From assembly GCF_002294985.1 (NCBI RefSeq), contig NZ_NSGE01000012.1, forward strand, positions 62,001 through 126,000: a DNA stretch of 64,000 nucleotides, read 5' to 3'. How positions within the stretch are numbered: the first letter of the stretch is position 1; every line of letters starts with the position of its first letter. Made by a program: the position numbers and the translations under genes. This DNA is from Mesorhizobium sp. WSM3862. Lineage in GTDB: Bacteria; Pseudomonadota; Alphaproteobacteria; Rhizobiales; Rhizobiaceae. Positions 8,704-16,674 of the stretch are shown here, piece after piece. The notes under the pieces are model-generated. The model ran no database searches and was not told where the DNA came from. It saw only the letters and a list, made by a program, of their open reading frames with translations.

Positions 8704-9336
8704 ATGCCCGCGAGCAGAAAAATCGATTCGACTGCAAGGCTGGTTGCAGAGTGGCCGCTATCCCCGGCGGCGACGCTTGGATCGTCGGTGCGGGCGAGGG
8801 GCATTTTTCTTGAAATGCGCGCTCGCCTTCCGACGGACTTGAGAAGCCTGCTCCATAGCGAGTCCCGGGTTCTTACCTTGCGTCTGCCGGAGGGCTCCCA
8901 TGCCAATGTTGAGGCCGCATCGGCGATCGTGTCCAAAGCCATGCAGGACATCGAAGACCTGCCCGTCATGCCTCGCGAGGTCGAGGACATTCTGACGATC
9001 TCGGCGGGCGAGCGTCACCGCTGGCTCAAGGCCGGCCGCTTGAAGAGCGCAGGGACGCGGACGGTGAAACTGCGTGGCCGCGCGAGGAAGATCACCTTCC
9101 ACGTTTTTGATCCGCGCCTGATCGAGGATGTGCTCGACCGTGACCTTGTAGCGGTCTGGCGCGAGGAAGACGCTGAGAGAGCCGCCGAGAACCGACGCCG
9201 AGCCGCTGCAAAGGCGGCGCTCAAGCGCTCGCAAAAGAGCCGCGGCGCGGCCGAAACCGACGACAGCCAAAGCGAGGCAGTCCACTCCAAGTTGCGCGGC
9301 TGGGAAGACTTCGAGAGCGACGGGCTCCTCCGCTGA
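8704..9336 (+). CDS. Conserved-looking hypothetical protein
   Basis: 210 aa and not recognised. Residues about 55-145 are the most protein-like, with an acidic helix (ASAIVSKAMQDIEDLP) and a region resembling a helix-turn-helix or winged element (ISAGERHRWLKAGRLKSAG) followed by beta strands. The C-terminal 60 residues are highly charged and Ala/Arg-rich. The start is uncertain: ATG 8704 has a purine-rich site very close to it, and ATG 8815 is the next option. A 234-aa antisense frame covers the same DNA but has lower protein character. A DNA-binding role is only a guess. Confidence 0.55.
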   Translation: MPASRKIDSTARLVAEWPLSPAATLGSSVRARGIFLEMRARLPTDLRSLLHSESRVLTLRLPEGSHANVEAASAIVSKAMQDIEDLPVMPREVEDILTISAGERHRWLKAGRLKSAGTRTVKLRGRARKITFHVFDPRLIEDVLDRDLVAVWREEDAERAAENRRRAAAKAALKRSQKSRGAAETDDSQSEAVHSKLRGWEDFESDGLLR

Positions 9337-9589
9337 GGCGGGACGCCGTGTCATCTTCCTGGGTGGACCGCAGCGGCCTTTGAGGACAGCGATGTCGGCC
9401 TCGCGGTCCACACCGGGCGGCGAGAGACGACGCGCCGACGAGAAACACGTCACGCGCGTCACCCGGCGACATATTCACGATACTCTTCGGTGGTGACACT
9501 CGGAGCCACGATTCTGTCGGCCTCGCTTCTCGAAGAAGGCTGGCTAAGACAATTGGCGGCAGTGTGGGAAAGAGCGTGACCATAGAGAC

Positions 9590-10564
9590 ATGACAAAGCA
9601 GAGAATTCTTTTCGATACCGATCCTGGCGTAGATGATGCCCTCGCGCTGCTTTACCTGCACCGTCATCCGAACATCGAACTGCTCGGCATCACAACCGTC
9701 TTCGGCAACGCATCGATATCGGTTACAACGCGCAATGCCAGGTTCCTCGCCGAGGCTTGGGGGATCAAAGCGCCCGTTCACGCCGGTGCTTCCGTTCCGC
9801 TAAACTGGTCCGGGGCGCCGCACCCCTATCCTGTCCATGTTCATGGCGCGAACGGGCTGGGGGATTATCCTATTGCCCAGGAAGCGCGGGAGGAGAAGGA
9901 CACTGCCGCGCGATTCATCGTCGATACCGTCCGGCAGAATCCGCGTCAGGTGCGGTTGCTTGCTGTCGGAGGCCTGACCAACTTGGCGCGGGCACTGGAG
10001 GCTGATCCGGCGATAGCAGATCTGGTGCAGGACGTCGTCGTCATGGGTGGCGCGTTCGAAGTCCCTGGCAATGTGTCGCCCGTTGCCGAGGCCAATATCC
10101 ACGCAGATCCGAAGGCAGCCGATCGAGTGTTTGCAGCCTCGTGGAAAGTGACCGCGGTTCCGCTCAATCTCACAAATCGAACGGTGATGACGCGACAGGA
10201 TCTCGCCGCGGTCTCGGAAGGTGCCGATGCCGCCATGCAAATGGTAGCCGCACTGTCGCAAGGCTACATCGACTTCTACCTGCAATGGGGCGAAGCGGGT
10301 ATGCTTGTGCACGACTGCAGCGCCGCCGTCTACCTGACCGACCCGCACTTATTCGCCACCCGATCCGGTTCGATTGTCGTGCTGGAGGACGGCCCGGCGG
10401 CAGGTATGACCGTGCAGAGACTGGGCGCCGCCAGTTACTCACCGAACGAATGGGATCAGCGTCCAGTCCAGTCGGTGTGCGTTGGTGGCGATGCTGCAGG
10501 AATCTTGGCGAGGATTTACGCTGTCTGCAGGGAAAGTTTCGCGGAGCCATCCCCAAAAAGCTAA
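9590..10564 (+). CDS. Inosine-uridine preferring nucleoside hydrolase family protein
   Basis: 324 aa, the normal family length. The N-terminal calcium-binding motif DTDPGVDDALAL (residues 9-20) is intact. It is followed by the GITTVFGNAS strand and the VVMGGAFEVPGNVSPVAEAN loop that contacts the ribose and carries a second set of metal ligands. The enzyme cleaves N-glycosidic bonds of nucleosides to free base and ribose in the cytoplasm. It stands alone, with no transporter or partner beside it. Confidence 0.93.
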   Translation: MTKQRILFDTDPGVDDALALLYLHRHPNIELLGITTVFGNASISVTTRNARFLAEAWGIKAPVHAGASVPLNWSGAPHPYPVHVHGANGLGDYPIAQEAREEKDTAARFIVDTVRQNPRQVRLLAVGGLTNLARALEADPAIADLVQDVVVMGGAFEVPGNVSPVAEANIHADPKAADRVFAASWKVTAVPLNLTNRTVMTRQDLAAVSEGADAAMQMVAALSQGYIDFYLQWGEAGMLVHDCSAAVYLTDPHLFATRSGSIVVLEDGPAAGMTVQRLGAASYSPNEWDQRPVQSVCVGGDAAGILARIYAVCRESFAEPSPKS

Positions 10565-10722
10565 AAAGGCTCGCTCCGGCGAGAAAGCCGCGATAGCGCG
10601 GCCGAGCCTGTGGCGCGGCTTCTACCCGCAGCCATCCAACGGGTCGGGCTCGAATGGTTCACCAGGCCCGACGCGAATGTTCCTCGAACGCGATTCTTGC
10701 AAATCGATTCGGTCTGTTCAGA

Positions 10723-11622
10723 TCAGGACTTGTTCGTTGTGGACGGTTCGGTATCGGACAGCCTCCGGTGCACCGCCTCATCGGCTTTGTCGGCGGCGGA
10801 CTTGACGACATCGCTGACCTTGTCAGCGAGCGTACCTTCGCTCGACGCCTGCCGTCCTGCTTCGTCGCTGGCCGCCTGGTAGGCTTCGGCTGCAACCTGC
10901 TTCACCTGGTCGACGCCCTTCTCGAGCGCGTCCTCGGCCCTTTCGCGAAGCTGTTCGCGATAGCCGCCGAGCCGCTCGTCTTCGAGTTGCGTGTGGGGCA
11001 GCATCGCGCCGATCGCCGCTCCGATCGCGAGACCGACAGCAGCGACTGCCAGAGGCTGATCCTCCATCAACTGCTGCGCGGTACGAGTGGCCCTCGTCGC
11101 CATGTCGGCCGTGGCTGTCGCCGAGTTCGTCAGCGTCTCCGCCGCGCCGCTGGCCATGCCAGATACGCTGCCGGCTGCGCTGCTGGCCATGTCAGACATG
11201 GTGCCGGCCGCACTGGTGGCCATTCCCGAGACAGTGCCGGCCGCACCGCTGGCCATGTCGCCGACAGAGGCATAGGTGTCCGAAGTCATGGCTCCGGTTC
11301 CCGCCGTGGATGTGCCGTCATGCCCGTCGGAACCGCGACGGGTCGCGTAGCCGGGCGCGGCGGTTGCGGCGGAAGCGCCGCTGCCCAGCATCAGCCAGGC
11401 CAGACCGGCGCCGATTACGGTCAATGGCAGAGGATTGTCTCGCACCTGAGCCTTCAGGTTGTGGAGCATGTCGGAGCCTGCACCGCCGCTGAAAATACCG
11501 GTGAACTCATCGAAGAGCTGGCCGGGCGTCATCTTGCCTCGAATGGACTCGGCGGTCGCCACCACCCTTGCTCGCGTGGCCTCGGCTTCGCGTTCGAGTT
11601 CGGCTGCGGATTTGTCGCTCAT
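10723..11622 (-). CDS. DUF3618-family protein with Ala/Ser-rich repeats
   Basis: 299 aa. The N-terminus (LEREAEATRARVVATAESIR) is the DUF3618 signature, followed by a membrane helix (LPLTVIGAGLAWLMLGSG). Residues about 120-185 are repeats of the type MASxAAGTMSDMASSAAGSV, an Ala/Gly/Ser/Met-rich low-complexity block. A second hydrophobic helix (LAVAAVGLAIGAAIGAML) and an acidic tail follow. It overlaps the upstream holin-like gene by 4 nt (ATGA) and is the last gene of a four-gene operon. Its function is unknown; association with envelope stress is inferred from its partners and the EcfG-type promoter at 12756. Confidence 0.85.
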   Translation of the reverse strand: MSDKSAAELEREAEATRARVVATAESIRGKMTPGQLFDEFTGIFSGGAGSDMLHNLKAQVRDNPLPLTVIGAGLAWLMLGSGASAATAAPGYATRRGSDGHDGTSTAGTGAMTSDTYASVGDMASGAAGTVSGMATSAAGTMSDMASSAAGSVSGMASGAAETLTNSATATADMATRATRTAQQLMEDQPLAVAAVGLAIGAAIGAMLPHTQLEDERLGGYREQLRERAEDALEKGVDQVKQVAAEAYQAASDEAGRQASSEGTLADKVSDVVKSAADKADEAVHRRLSDTEPSTTNKS

Positions 11623-12011
11623 CTCGCTTGTTCCTTGATTACGTTCGCGTCACGCTTCAGTTGCTCCTGCGTACGGTCCGGCGCCAGCTCGGAGGGCGAC
11701 ATGCTTGCCATGCCGGTCCGCAGGAGGATGACACCCAGCACGGCAACGACCACTCCGACGAGCAAAGCGGACCAGCCGGCGCCCAGGCCGAGGCGGGTCA
11801 GGGCAATGACGAGCGCTTGCAGCAGCACTATCAGCGCGGCGAGAAGACATACCGCGCCGCCCAGAACCCCGACGGCGCCGGCCTCCGCTTTAGTCACGCT
11901 CTCGGATAGCTCCGCCCGCAGGAGTCTGGCCTCCGTTTGCACCAGCGTGCTCACCTGCTGTGCCAGGTCGGCGACCAGAGTGCCGAGGCTTTGGTTGTCT
12001 TGAGTGTTCAT
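11619..12011 (-). CDS. Phage-holin-like family (Phage_holin_3_6-type) membrane protein
   Basis: 130 aa from the ATG at 12011, which overlaps the TGA of the preceding gene; an in-frame upstream extension is unlikely. The soluble N-terminal helix has the signature LVADLAQQVSTLVQTEARLL. It is followed by two strongly hydrophobic helices (CLLAALIVLLQALVIAL and SALLVGVVVAVLGVILL). Despite the family name these are ordinary chromosomal membrane proteins, usually next to DUF3618 and DUF883-like genes, as here. No phage genes are nearby. Confidence 0.85.
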   Translation of the reverse strand: MNTQDNQSLGTLVADLAQQVSTLVQTEARLLRAELSESVTKAEAGAVGVLGGAVCLLAALIVLLQALVIALTRLGLGAGWSALLVGVVVAVLGVILLRTGMASMSPSELAPDRTQEQLKRDANVIKEQAR

Positions 12012-12646
12012 TTCTTTAGCTCCGCTGCCTTCCTGGAAGCGCCGCCGTCGACGCCCCAATTGGTCGTCGCGTCATCCCATGGCTCGCTCGCCTGCGCACC
12101 AGTCTGCCTGCTCGTTTCCCTACCAGTCTTCCCAGTCTTCCGTGGCGTCGCTGCGCTCTGCCCCGCGCGGCGTGTTTCCGGGGGAGAAGCCTTTATGAAC
12201 CGTCCGAGCGCCAGTCCTGCCAGCACCGAACCAGCGATCAGAGTGCCCGGATTTTGGCGGCCGAAGTTCTGAATTTCCTCAAGCACCTCGCCGAAGGGCT
12301 TCTGCTTCAACGAGGAGGACAGCCTCTCCAGTCCGCCTGCCGCATCCCGCATGAAATTCGACGCCGAGCTCTGGTCGCTGTTTGCCAGATGGTCGCTTGC
12401 CGCACGCAGAGCGCCGCCGAATGCCGCCAGGCTCGATCCGATGTCGCGCTGCGTTTCCTCGGCCCTTTCCGACAGGGCCTCCTGTGCTTCCGACGCATAG
12501 TCGACTGCCCTGCGAGCAACCTCGTCGCGGGCATCGTGGAGCGCTTCGCCGGCGCTTTGGGTTTCTTTCTTAACTCGATCGGAAACTTCGTTCTTCGCCT
12601 TGCCGAAGTCGGCCGGCTCGCGGCCCTGATTATTTTCGCGCTGCAT
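12008..12646 (-). CDS. Amphipathic-helix stress protein with C-terminal membrane anchor
   Basis: 212 aa from the ATG at 12646, which has a perfect AGGAGG site seven bases upstream. Frames extending further upstream are spurious. The first 130 residues are charged amphipathic helices (LSERAEETQRDIGSSLAAFG) resembling LEA/DUF883-type or apolipoprotein-like repeats. A hydrophobic segment follows (PGTLIAGSVLAGLALGRFI), then a basic tail. It is the second gene of the EcfG-controlled operon and is coupled by overlap to the holin-like gene. A role in membrane or desiccation protection is inference. Confidence 0.78.
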   Translation of the reverse strand: MQRENNQGREPADFGKAKNEVSDRVKKETQSAGEALHDARDEVARRAVDYASEAQEALSERAEETQRDIGSSLAAFGGALRAASDHLANSDQSSASNFMRDAAGGLERLSSSLKQKPFGEVLEEIQNFGRQNPGTLIAGSVLAGLALGRFIKASPPETRRAGQSAATPRKTGKTGRETSRQTGAQASEPWDDATTNWGVDGGASRKAAELKK

Positions 12647-12654
12647 GACGCCTC

Positions 12655-12729
12655 CTAATGAAAGCCGAGAAAGGAGAGTATCGCGAGCACAACCACGATG
12701 AGACCGATAAGATAGATGACACTGTTCAT
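12655..12729 (-). CDS. 24-aa single-helix membrane peptide
   Basis: The frame encodes 24 residues starting MNSVIYLIGLIVVVLAIL, a single transmembrane helix ending FLGFH. It has a strong GGAGGAG site about 7 nt before the ATG, and ends 8 nt before the next gene's ATG, so it is clearly the first gene of that operon. An EcfG-type promoter lies 27 nt further upstream. Similar tiny hydrophobic ORFs with the YLxGLxVVxLxIL pattern occur in rhizobia, as far as I recall. The function is unknown; a regulator or stabiliser of a membrane complex is possible. Confidence 0.7.
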   Translation of the reverse strand: MNSVIYLIGLIVVVLAILSFLGFH

Positions 12730-12755
12730 GGCGCAGGCTCCTCCTTGCCTGTTCC

Positions 12756-12780
12756 AACTTCGCGCCCGCCGCGATGTTCC
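12756..12780 (-). promoter_or_regulatory. EcfG-type promoter (GGAAC-N17-GTT)
   Basis: On the minus strand GGAAC (12780-12776) and GTT (12758-12756) are 17 nt apart, the general stress sigma factor pattern. It lies 27 nt upstream of the 24-aa ORF and should drive the four-gene membrane operon 12729 to 10723. Confidence 0.8.
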
Positions 12781-12801
12781 CTTCCGTGACCAGGATTTTT
12801 T

Positions 12802-12817
12802 GTAAGTAGCTACTTAC
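12802..12817. repeat. Perfect 16-bp palindrome GTAAGTAGCTACTTAC
   Basis: The palindrome overlaps the TAG of the gene ending at 12810 and lies 22 bp behind the EcfG-type promoter that fires the other way. It has no unpaired loop, so it is more like a protein-binding site than a hairpin terminator. A T-run borders it only on the plus strand. Confidence 0.5.
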
Positions 12818-13139
12818 CCCGATCGGCGCCTCCGAAGCCGGCAAGCTCGTCATCCGAACAGAGCAGCCGCGGCTGCGCCGGATCGGAGATATCGAGCTTG
12901 TCCCAAGGTATGCGGTAGAGGCCCTCGCGGCGGCGCAGCGCGAAGAGGTCGAGCAATGCAGTGCCGATGGCCGAGGCCGATAGGCGTTCAAAAGCTGCGA
13001 AGATGCCGACATGGAATTCGGTGACGACGAGGTCGTCGCCGTCCTGCTCGGCGATGACCTCCTCGATATGGCCGATGCTCCTGCCGCCCTGCGAGAGAAC
13101 GCGCCGGCCAGCCAGATGCTCGAGATTCACATTTGCCAT
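12810..13139 (-). CDS. PRC-barrel-like small protein
   Basis: 109 aa. The start ANVNLEHLAGRRVLSQGGRS and the IGHIEEVIAEQDGDDLVVTEFHVG strand pattern resemble a PRC-barrel, a small beta-barrel found in RNA-processing and metal-transport accessory proteins. It lies 2 nt behind the next PRC-like gene and downstream of the NRAMP-like transporter, so it is the last gene of that operon. Its partner is probably the transporter, by analogy with cytoplasmic regulatory domains of MgtE-type channels. That is inference. Confidence 0.6.
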   Translation of the reverse strand: MANVNLEHLAGRRVLSQGGRSIGHIEEVIAEQDGDDLVVTEFHVGIFAAFERLSASAIGTALLDLFALRRREGLYRIPWDKLDISDPAQPRLLCSDDELAGFGGADRGK

Positions 13140-13141
13140 CC

Positions 13142-13501
13142 TCAGGCTCCCGGGATTCGGCCGACGATGCGATCGCGCAGCCAGCTCTGCCAGGCCAAGA
13201 TCTTGGTCCTGCGCACGTCGATATCGAATTCGATGTCGACGCCGATGTCGCGCACCTTCGTCCAGGCGATGCGATGCGGCCGTGCCTGCTGCTTCCCGCT
13301 CAGCCTTGCGGCCAGCCGCGCGCTCAATCGACCAGGCCGAGCGCCAAGCCGTCGGGCCAGCGCAATCGCGCCAAGCTCGACCGCAACGACCCTCGGCGGC
13401 TTGCCCTGCCTCAGCTCGGCGACCAGTCCATCCACCTTGCCGATCTTGACCTGCTCGCGGTCGACGACCTGCTTGTCCAGGATATCGCGCAGCAGCTGCA
13501 T
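13142..13501 (-). CDS. Small protein associated with NRAMP-like transporter
   Basis: 119 aa, possibly a second PRC-barrel-like protein. The opening MQLLRDILDKQVVDREQVKIGKV and the later VRDIGVDIEFDIDV strand fit such a barrel, joined by a basic Ala/Arg-rich helix. The ATG overlaps the final codon of the transporter gene, so translation is coupled. It has no signal sequence or membrane helix, so it should act on the cytoplasmic side. I do not recognise a named family. Confidence 0.58.
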   Translation of the reverse strand: MQLLRDILDKQVVDREQVKIGKVDGLVAELRQGKPPRVVAVELGAIALARRLGARPGRLSARLAARLSGKQQARPHRIAWTKVRDIGVDIEFDIDVRRTKILAWQSWLRDRIVGRIPGA

Positions 13502-14721
13502 CAGGTGCCTCCGAATATCTGCAGGGGAATAGTCACCACCGCCAGCACGAAGCCGAGCGCGATGACGAAGATCACGGCGGCATTAGAGACGACGCCGTTG
13601 CGGTGCTGACCGACATAGCGCTCGTCATTCAGAAGGAAGAGGAACGGCACGACCGTCAGCGGCAGACTGGCGGCGGTCAACGCCATTGAGAAGATGGTGA
13701 GCCTCAGCGGGTCGAGACCAAGCGCTATCGGAACGGCTGCAAAAAAAAGCGTGAGCGTGTAGACGAGACTGAAGCCGGGATCGTCGCGCGGCTTGAGATC
13801 CTCGCCCCAGGTCCAGCCGAACCCTTGCGCGACGAGATAAGCCTGCTGCAGCGCCACTTCCAGAGCGGCTCCGAAACAGGCGATGCCGAGCGATGCGACG
13901 AAAAGGACGAAGCCCCAGAAGCCGAACACCGAGATCAGCATCAGCGGGAGCTGGTTGTAGTCGTCCACCTGGTTCACGCCGTGGGCGCCGAGCACAAGCG
14001 CGGCCACGATCAGCACGGCCACGGAGATCGTTCCTCCGAAGCTCATGCCGAGACCGGCAATCGCCCGATTGGTGCCGAGGTAGCTCTTGTCCCATTGATC
14101 CTCGATCGCGCCCGAGGAATAGAACATGAAAAGGTAGGGCGAGATGGAAGCGCCGAGGATGCTGACGGCCATGAACCAGTAGTTCGCCGTATCGTGTTGC
14201 GGCAGGCTGGGCACGGCACCGGCAGCCACCTGTTTCCATTCGGGCTTCAGCATCACCGCTGCGACGACGAAGCAGAGCGTGATCAAGCCAAGCATCGATA
14301 CGCCTTTCTCGATGAGGCCGAACGTGCCTTTCCACAGCAGCAGCCACGCGAGGAAAGCCGCTGGCAATGCCCACCATTGAAAGCTGATCCCGGTGGCAAG
14401 CTCGGCAGCGATGGCAACCCCGCCTATTTCTGCGGAGAGGACCAGGAAATTGACCAGAAGGACTGCAAGCAGCGGCCAAAGGAAAGCATTGAAGCCGAAG
14501 CGTTCGCGGATGCCGTCGGCGATGGTGTGGTGGCTCACGGCGGCGAAGCGACCGGCCATCTCGACCAAGAAAATGATGCAGATGGTGCCGAGCACGATCG
14601 CCCAGATGAGTTGGAAGCCGAACAGGGCACCGGCCTGCGCCGCCGTCGCCATCGAACCGACCTCCAGGAAACCACCGACGCTGGTCACGACGCCAAGCGA
14701 AATTTCCAGCAGCTTCTTCAT
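13501..14721 (-). CDS. NRAMP-related transporter lacking the canonical metal-site motifs
   Basis: 406 aa with about 11 hydrophobic segments and overall NRAMP character. In helix 1 the canonical DPGN is replaced by EVGS (GGFLEVGSMATAAQAGA). In helix 6 the canonical MPH is replaced by SPY (GASISPYLFMFYSSG). These are the residues that coordinate Mn/Fe in MntH and DMT1, so substrate choice may differ; Mg-transporting NRAMP relatives are known to have altered sites. It overlaps the lipoprotein gene upstream by 4 nt and the PRC-like gene downstream by 1 nt. The family call is firm, the ion is not. Confidence 0.85.
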   Translation of the reverse strand: MKKLLEISLGVVTSVGGFLEVGSMATAAQAGALFGFQLIWAIVLGTICIIFLVEMAGRFAAVSHHTIADGIRERFGFNAFLWPLLAVLLVNFLVLSAEIGGVAIAAELATGISFQWWALPAAFLAWLLLWKGTFGLIEKGVSMLGLITLCFVVAAVMLKPEWKQVAAGAVPSLPQHDTANYWFMAVSILGASISPYLFMFYSSGAIEDQWDKSYLGTNRAIAGLGMSFGGTISVAVLIVAALVLGAHGVNQVDDYNQLPLMLISVFGFWGFVLFVASLGIACFGAALEVALQQAYLVAQGFGWTWGEDLKPRDDPGFSLVYTLTLFFAAVPIALGLDPLRLTIFSMALTAASLPLTVVPFLFLLNDERYVGQHRNGVVSNAAVIFVIALGFVLAVVTIPLQIFGGT

Positions 14722-15149
14722 CGTTGCGGCGCGAAATAGCCGCGATAGGCCGTGGCGAGATCCGCCTGCGCGGCGCGAAGCTCATTGCGTGCCCGGCTGG
14801 CCTGCGCCTCCTGTTCGGCCTCGACCGCGCTCTCGGCCCCGCTTGCCGCGGTGGACAGCCGGCTGACCGCCGCCTTCAGCGTGTCTCGCTTTGCAGGATC
14901 GGACGGGGAGGCCGATTCGACTTGCCGGCCGGCATCGGCGAGTGTCTCGGCGAAGGATTGTAGGGCAGAGGACGCGTAGTGGGACGGCGCGGCGCCGGAG
15001 AGCCAGGCATCGGTGACCAGCACCGCCGCCTGCGCGGTCGAGGCGGCACGCTTCGATTGCTGTTCGACGGTTTCAGACGAGGAGCAGGAAGCAAGTGTCA
15101 GTGCAAGCACCTGCAGTAAAGGCAGTTTCCGCCGAGCAATGCTGCGCAA
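14718..15149 (-). CDS. Small predicted lipoprotein
   Basis: 143 aa. A short basic N-terminus and hydrophobic core end in a lipobox (LALTLASC, Cys at about residue 22), so it should be lipid-anchored in the periplasm. The mature part is helical and rich in Ala, Ser and Gln with no cysteine. It overlaps the NRAMP-like gene by 4 nt and is the first gene of that operon. It may assist the transporter or report on the envelope. No family was recognised. Confidence 0.65.
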   Translation of the reverse strand: MRSIARRKLPLLQVLALTLASCSSSETVEQQSKRAASTAQAAVLVTDAWLSGAAPSHYASSALQSFAETLADAGRQVESASPSDPAKRDTLKAAVSRLSTAASGAESAVEAEQEAQASRARNELRAAQADLATAYRGYFAPQR

Positions 15150-15242
15150 TGCTTCCTCTCACTGCTGCTGCTTCGAACATGGAGATAAAGCGGCGCCGAT
15201 CGGAAGGTTCCCCGTCGAAGGCCGGTTGCACGGCACTGCCGC

Positions 15243-16217
15243 TCATCGGTCGCTCCGCTGCGCGTCCTCGGTGGTCGAAAGAGCGGCGATCTTGTCGATC
15301 ATGGCGAGCACCGCCTGCGGGGCTGTCAGGTGCACCATATGCCCGGCATCGGAGACGATATCGACTACCGAGTTTGCGAGATCCACGTGCAGCCGAAACG
15401 CCTCGGCCGGCGCGTCGAAAAGCTGATCGCCGGCGCCGGCGATTATCCCAACAGGAACGGAAATGTCGTTGTGCCGAGGCGTCACAAACGCCGCTGCGAT
15501 CCACATCAGGAAGGACTCCGCCGCGATCGACCGCAGTTGCGAGGGGCGGCTCGCCAACTCCCTCGTCGTTGCGGTGAATGCCGCCGAGATCGCCGCCGGG
15601 CCAAATATCTTTCGCATTGACCAAGCCCAGCCAAGCCTGACCAGCGGCGGCAGCAAGGTGTGGCGGAAGGCCGTTCCGATCAAAGGCAAGATCGGCAACC
15701 CCGACAAGGCGAGTTCGAACCTTGGCGATGGATAGTGGTAGCCGGAGACAAGCACGACCCCGGCAACGCGCCCAGGGCGCCGTCGCGCCATCTCGAGCGC
15801 AACGGCGGCACCCCAAGAGTGGCCAAGAACAATATAGCGTCCAATTCCGAGTTTGGCGGCCGCGGCATCGATCAGATCGGCCTGCGCGGCGGCCGACCAG
15901 ATCCTGCCGATCGGGCGCGAGCTCCTGCCGAAGCCTGGTCTGTCGAAAGCCAGAACACGATAGTTTGCGGCCGCTTTGTCGACGATGCCGCTTGTCGTGA
16001 AATCCTCGGCCGAAGAGCCGTTGCCATGCAGCAGCAACAGCGGCATGCCCTTGCCGTCCTCGATCAGGTGCAGCCGCGCTCCGTCGACTTCGACGAAGCG
16101 TCCAAAACGGCGGCCGCGCAACGCCCGCCGCGCCCGCAGGCCATTGTAGAGCGCGAGCCCGGCCGCTGCCGCGGCGAGGAGGAGGACCACGCCGTTGAAC
16201 GTGGCGATGTCAGGCAT
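15243..16217 (-). CDS. Alpha/beta hydrolase with N-terminal membrane anchor
   Basis: 324 aa. An uncleaved hydrophobic N-terminus (VVLLLAAAAAGLALYNGL) precedes a classic alpha/beta hydrolase. The oxyanion segment is LLLHGNGSSAEDF and the nucleophile elbow is VLGHSWGAAVALEMA (Ser in GHSWG). A candidate acid is in IIAGAGDQLF, and the His is in DAGHMVHLTAP near residue 295. The triad appears complete. It should hydrolyse an ester or related bond at the inner membrane; the substrate cannot be read. It lies 93 nt upstream of the lipoprotein gene on the same strand. Confidence 0.87.
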   Translation of the reverse strand: MPDIATFNGVVLLLAAAAAGLALYNGLRARRALRGRRFGRFVEVDGARLHLIEDGKGMPLLLLHGNGSSAEDFTTSGIVDKAAANYRVLAFDRPGFGRSSRPIGRIWSAAAQADLIDAAAAKLGIGRYIVLGHSWGAAVALEMARRRPGRVAGVVLVSGYHYPSPRFELALSGLPILPLIGTAFRHTLLPPLVRLGWAWSMRKIFGPAAISAAFTATTRELASRPSQLRSIAAESFLMWIAAAFVTPRHNDISVPVGIIAGAGDQLFDAPAEAFRLHVDLANSVVDIVSDAGHMVHLTAPQAVLAMIDKIAALSTTEDAQRSDR

Positions 16218-16306
16218 GATCCCGTGCTGCTAGGGAGCCATGGCACAAGCCGCTGTTGAGAGAAGCGGCGGATGTACCCAGGCGCTGGCTTCCAAAGAAG
16301 GAGCTT

Positions 16307-16561
16307 TCAGGCCGAGCCCTTCTGAGGCAGCTCCGTCTCCTCATCGACCTGTTCCTGGAAAGCCCTGCGTTCGCGCTCTCTTCCCTCAGCGTCGGCCGGT
16401 CGATCTTGCCGTTCAAGCTCGCGCTCCACCGTGTCACGCGCGCCCTCGACAGGATCTTCCTGCGGCAAACGCTTATCTGTTCGCTTTGTGCCTTGCTCGC
16501 TCGCCCGGTCACTGTCCGATCCCAGTTTGGACGGATCGTCCTTTGCAGAATGCTTCGTCAT
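16307..16561 (-). CDS. Highly charged small hydrophilic protein
   Basis: 84 aa, no hydrophobic segment, dominated by Glu, Asp, Arg, Gln and Lys (ARDTVERELERQDRPADAEG). It is likely intrinsically disordered, like many general-stress-induced rhizobial proteins. A GGAAC-N17-GTT promoter lies 67 nt upstream. I recognise no family. Confidence 0.6.
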   Translation of the reverse strand: MTKHSAKDDPSKLGSDSDRASEQGTKRTDKRLPQEDPVEGARDTVERELERQDRPADAEGRERERRAFQEQVDEETELPQKGSA

Positions 16562-16627
16562 TGGCTTACTTACCTATCTGGCCTGCCACGTCGGCGGATC
16601 ACGTGCCGATCTATTCAGAAGCAGCCC

Positions 16628-16652
16628 AACAGGCGAGCTGTCTCTTTGTTCC
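16628..16652 (-). promoter_or_regulatory. EcfG-type promoter (GGAAC-N17-GTT)
   Basis: Minus-strand GGAAC at 16652-16648 and GTT at 16630-16628. It faces the 84-aa gene starting at 16561, which would have a leader of about 60 nt. Confidence 0.7.
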
Positions 16653-16674
16653 GGCCATCTCGTGCGGCAGTCGG

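Noticed and set aside
8758..9462. 234-aa open frame antisense to the hypothetical gene at 8704
   Set aside because: Arg/Ala-rich, no ribosome site, typical GC-rich shadow frame.
11619..12011. Phage holin annotation as evidence for a prophage
   Set aside because: The family is chromosomal in rhizobia, sits with DUF3618 in a stress operon, and no phage structural, integrase or lysis genes are present.
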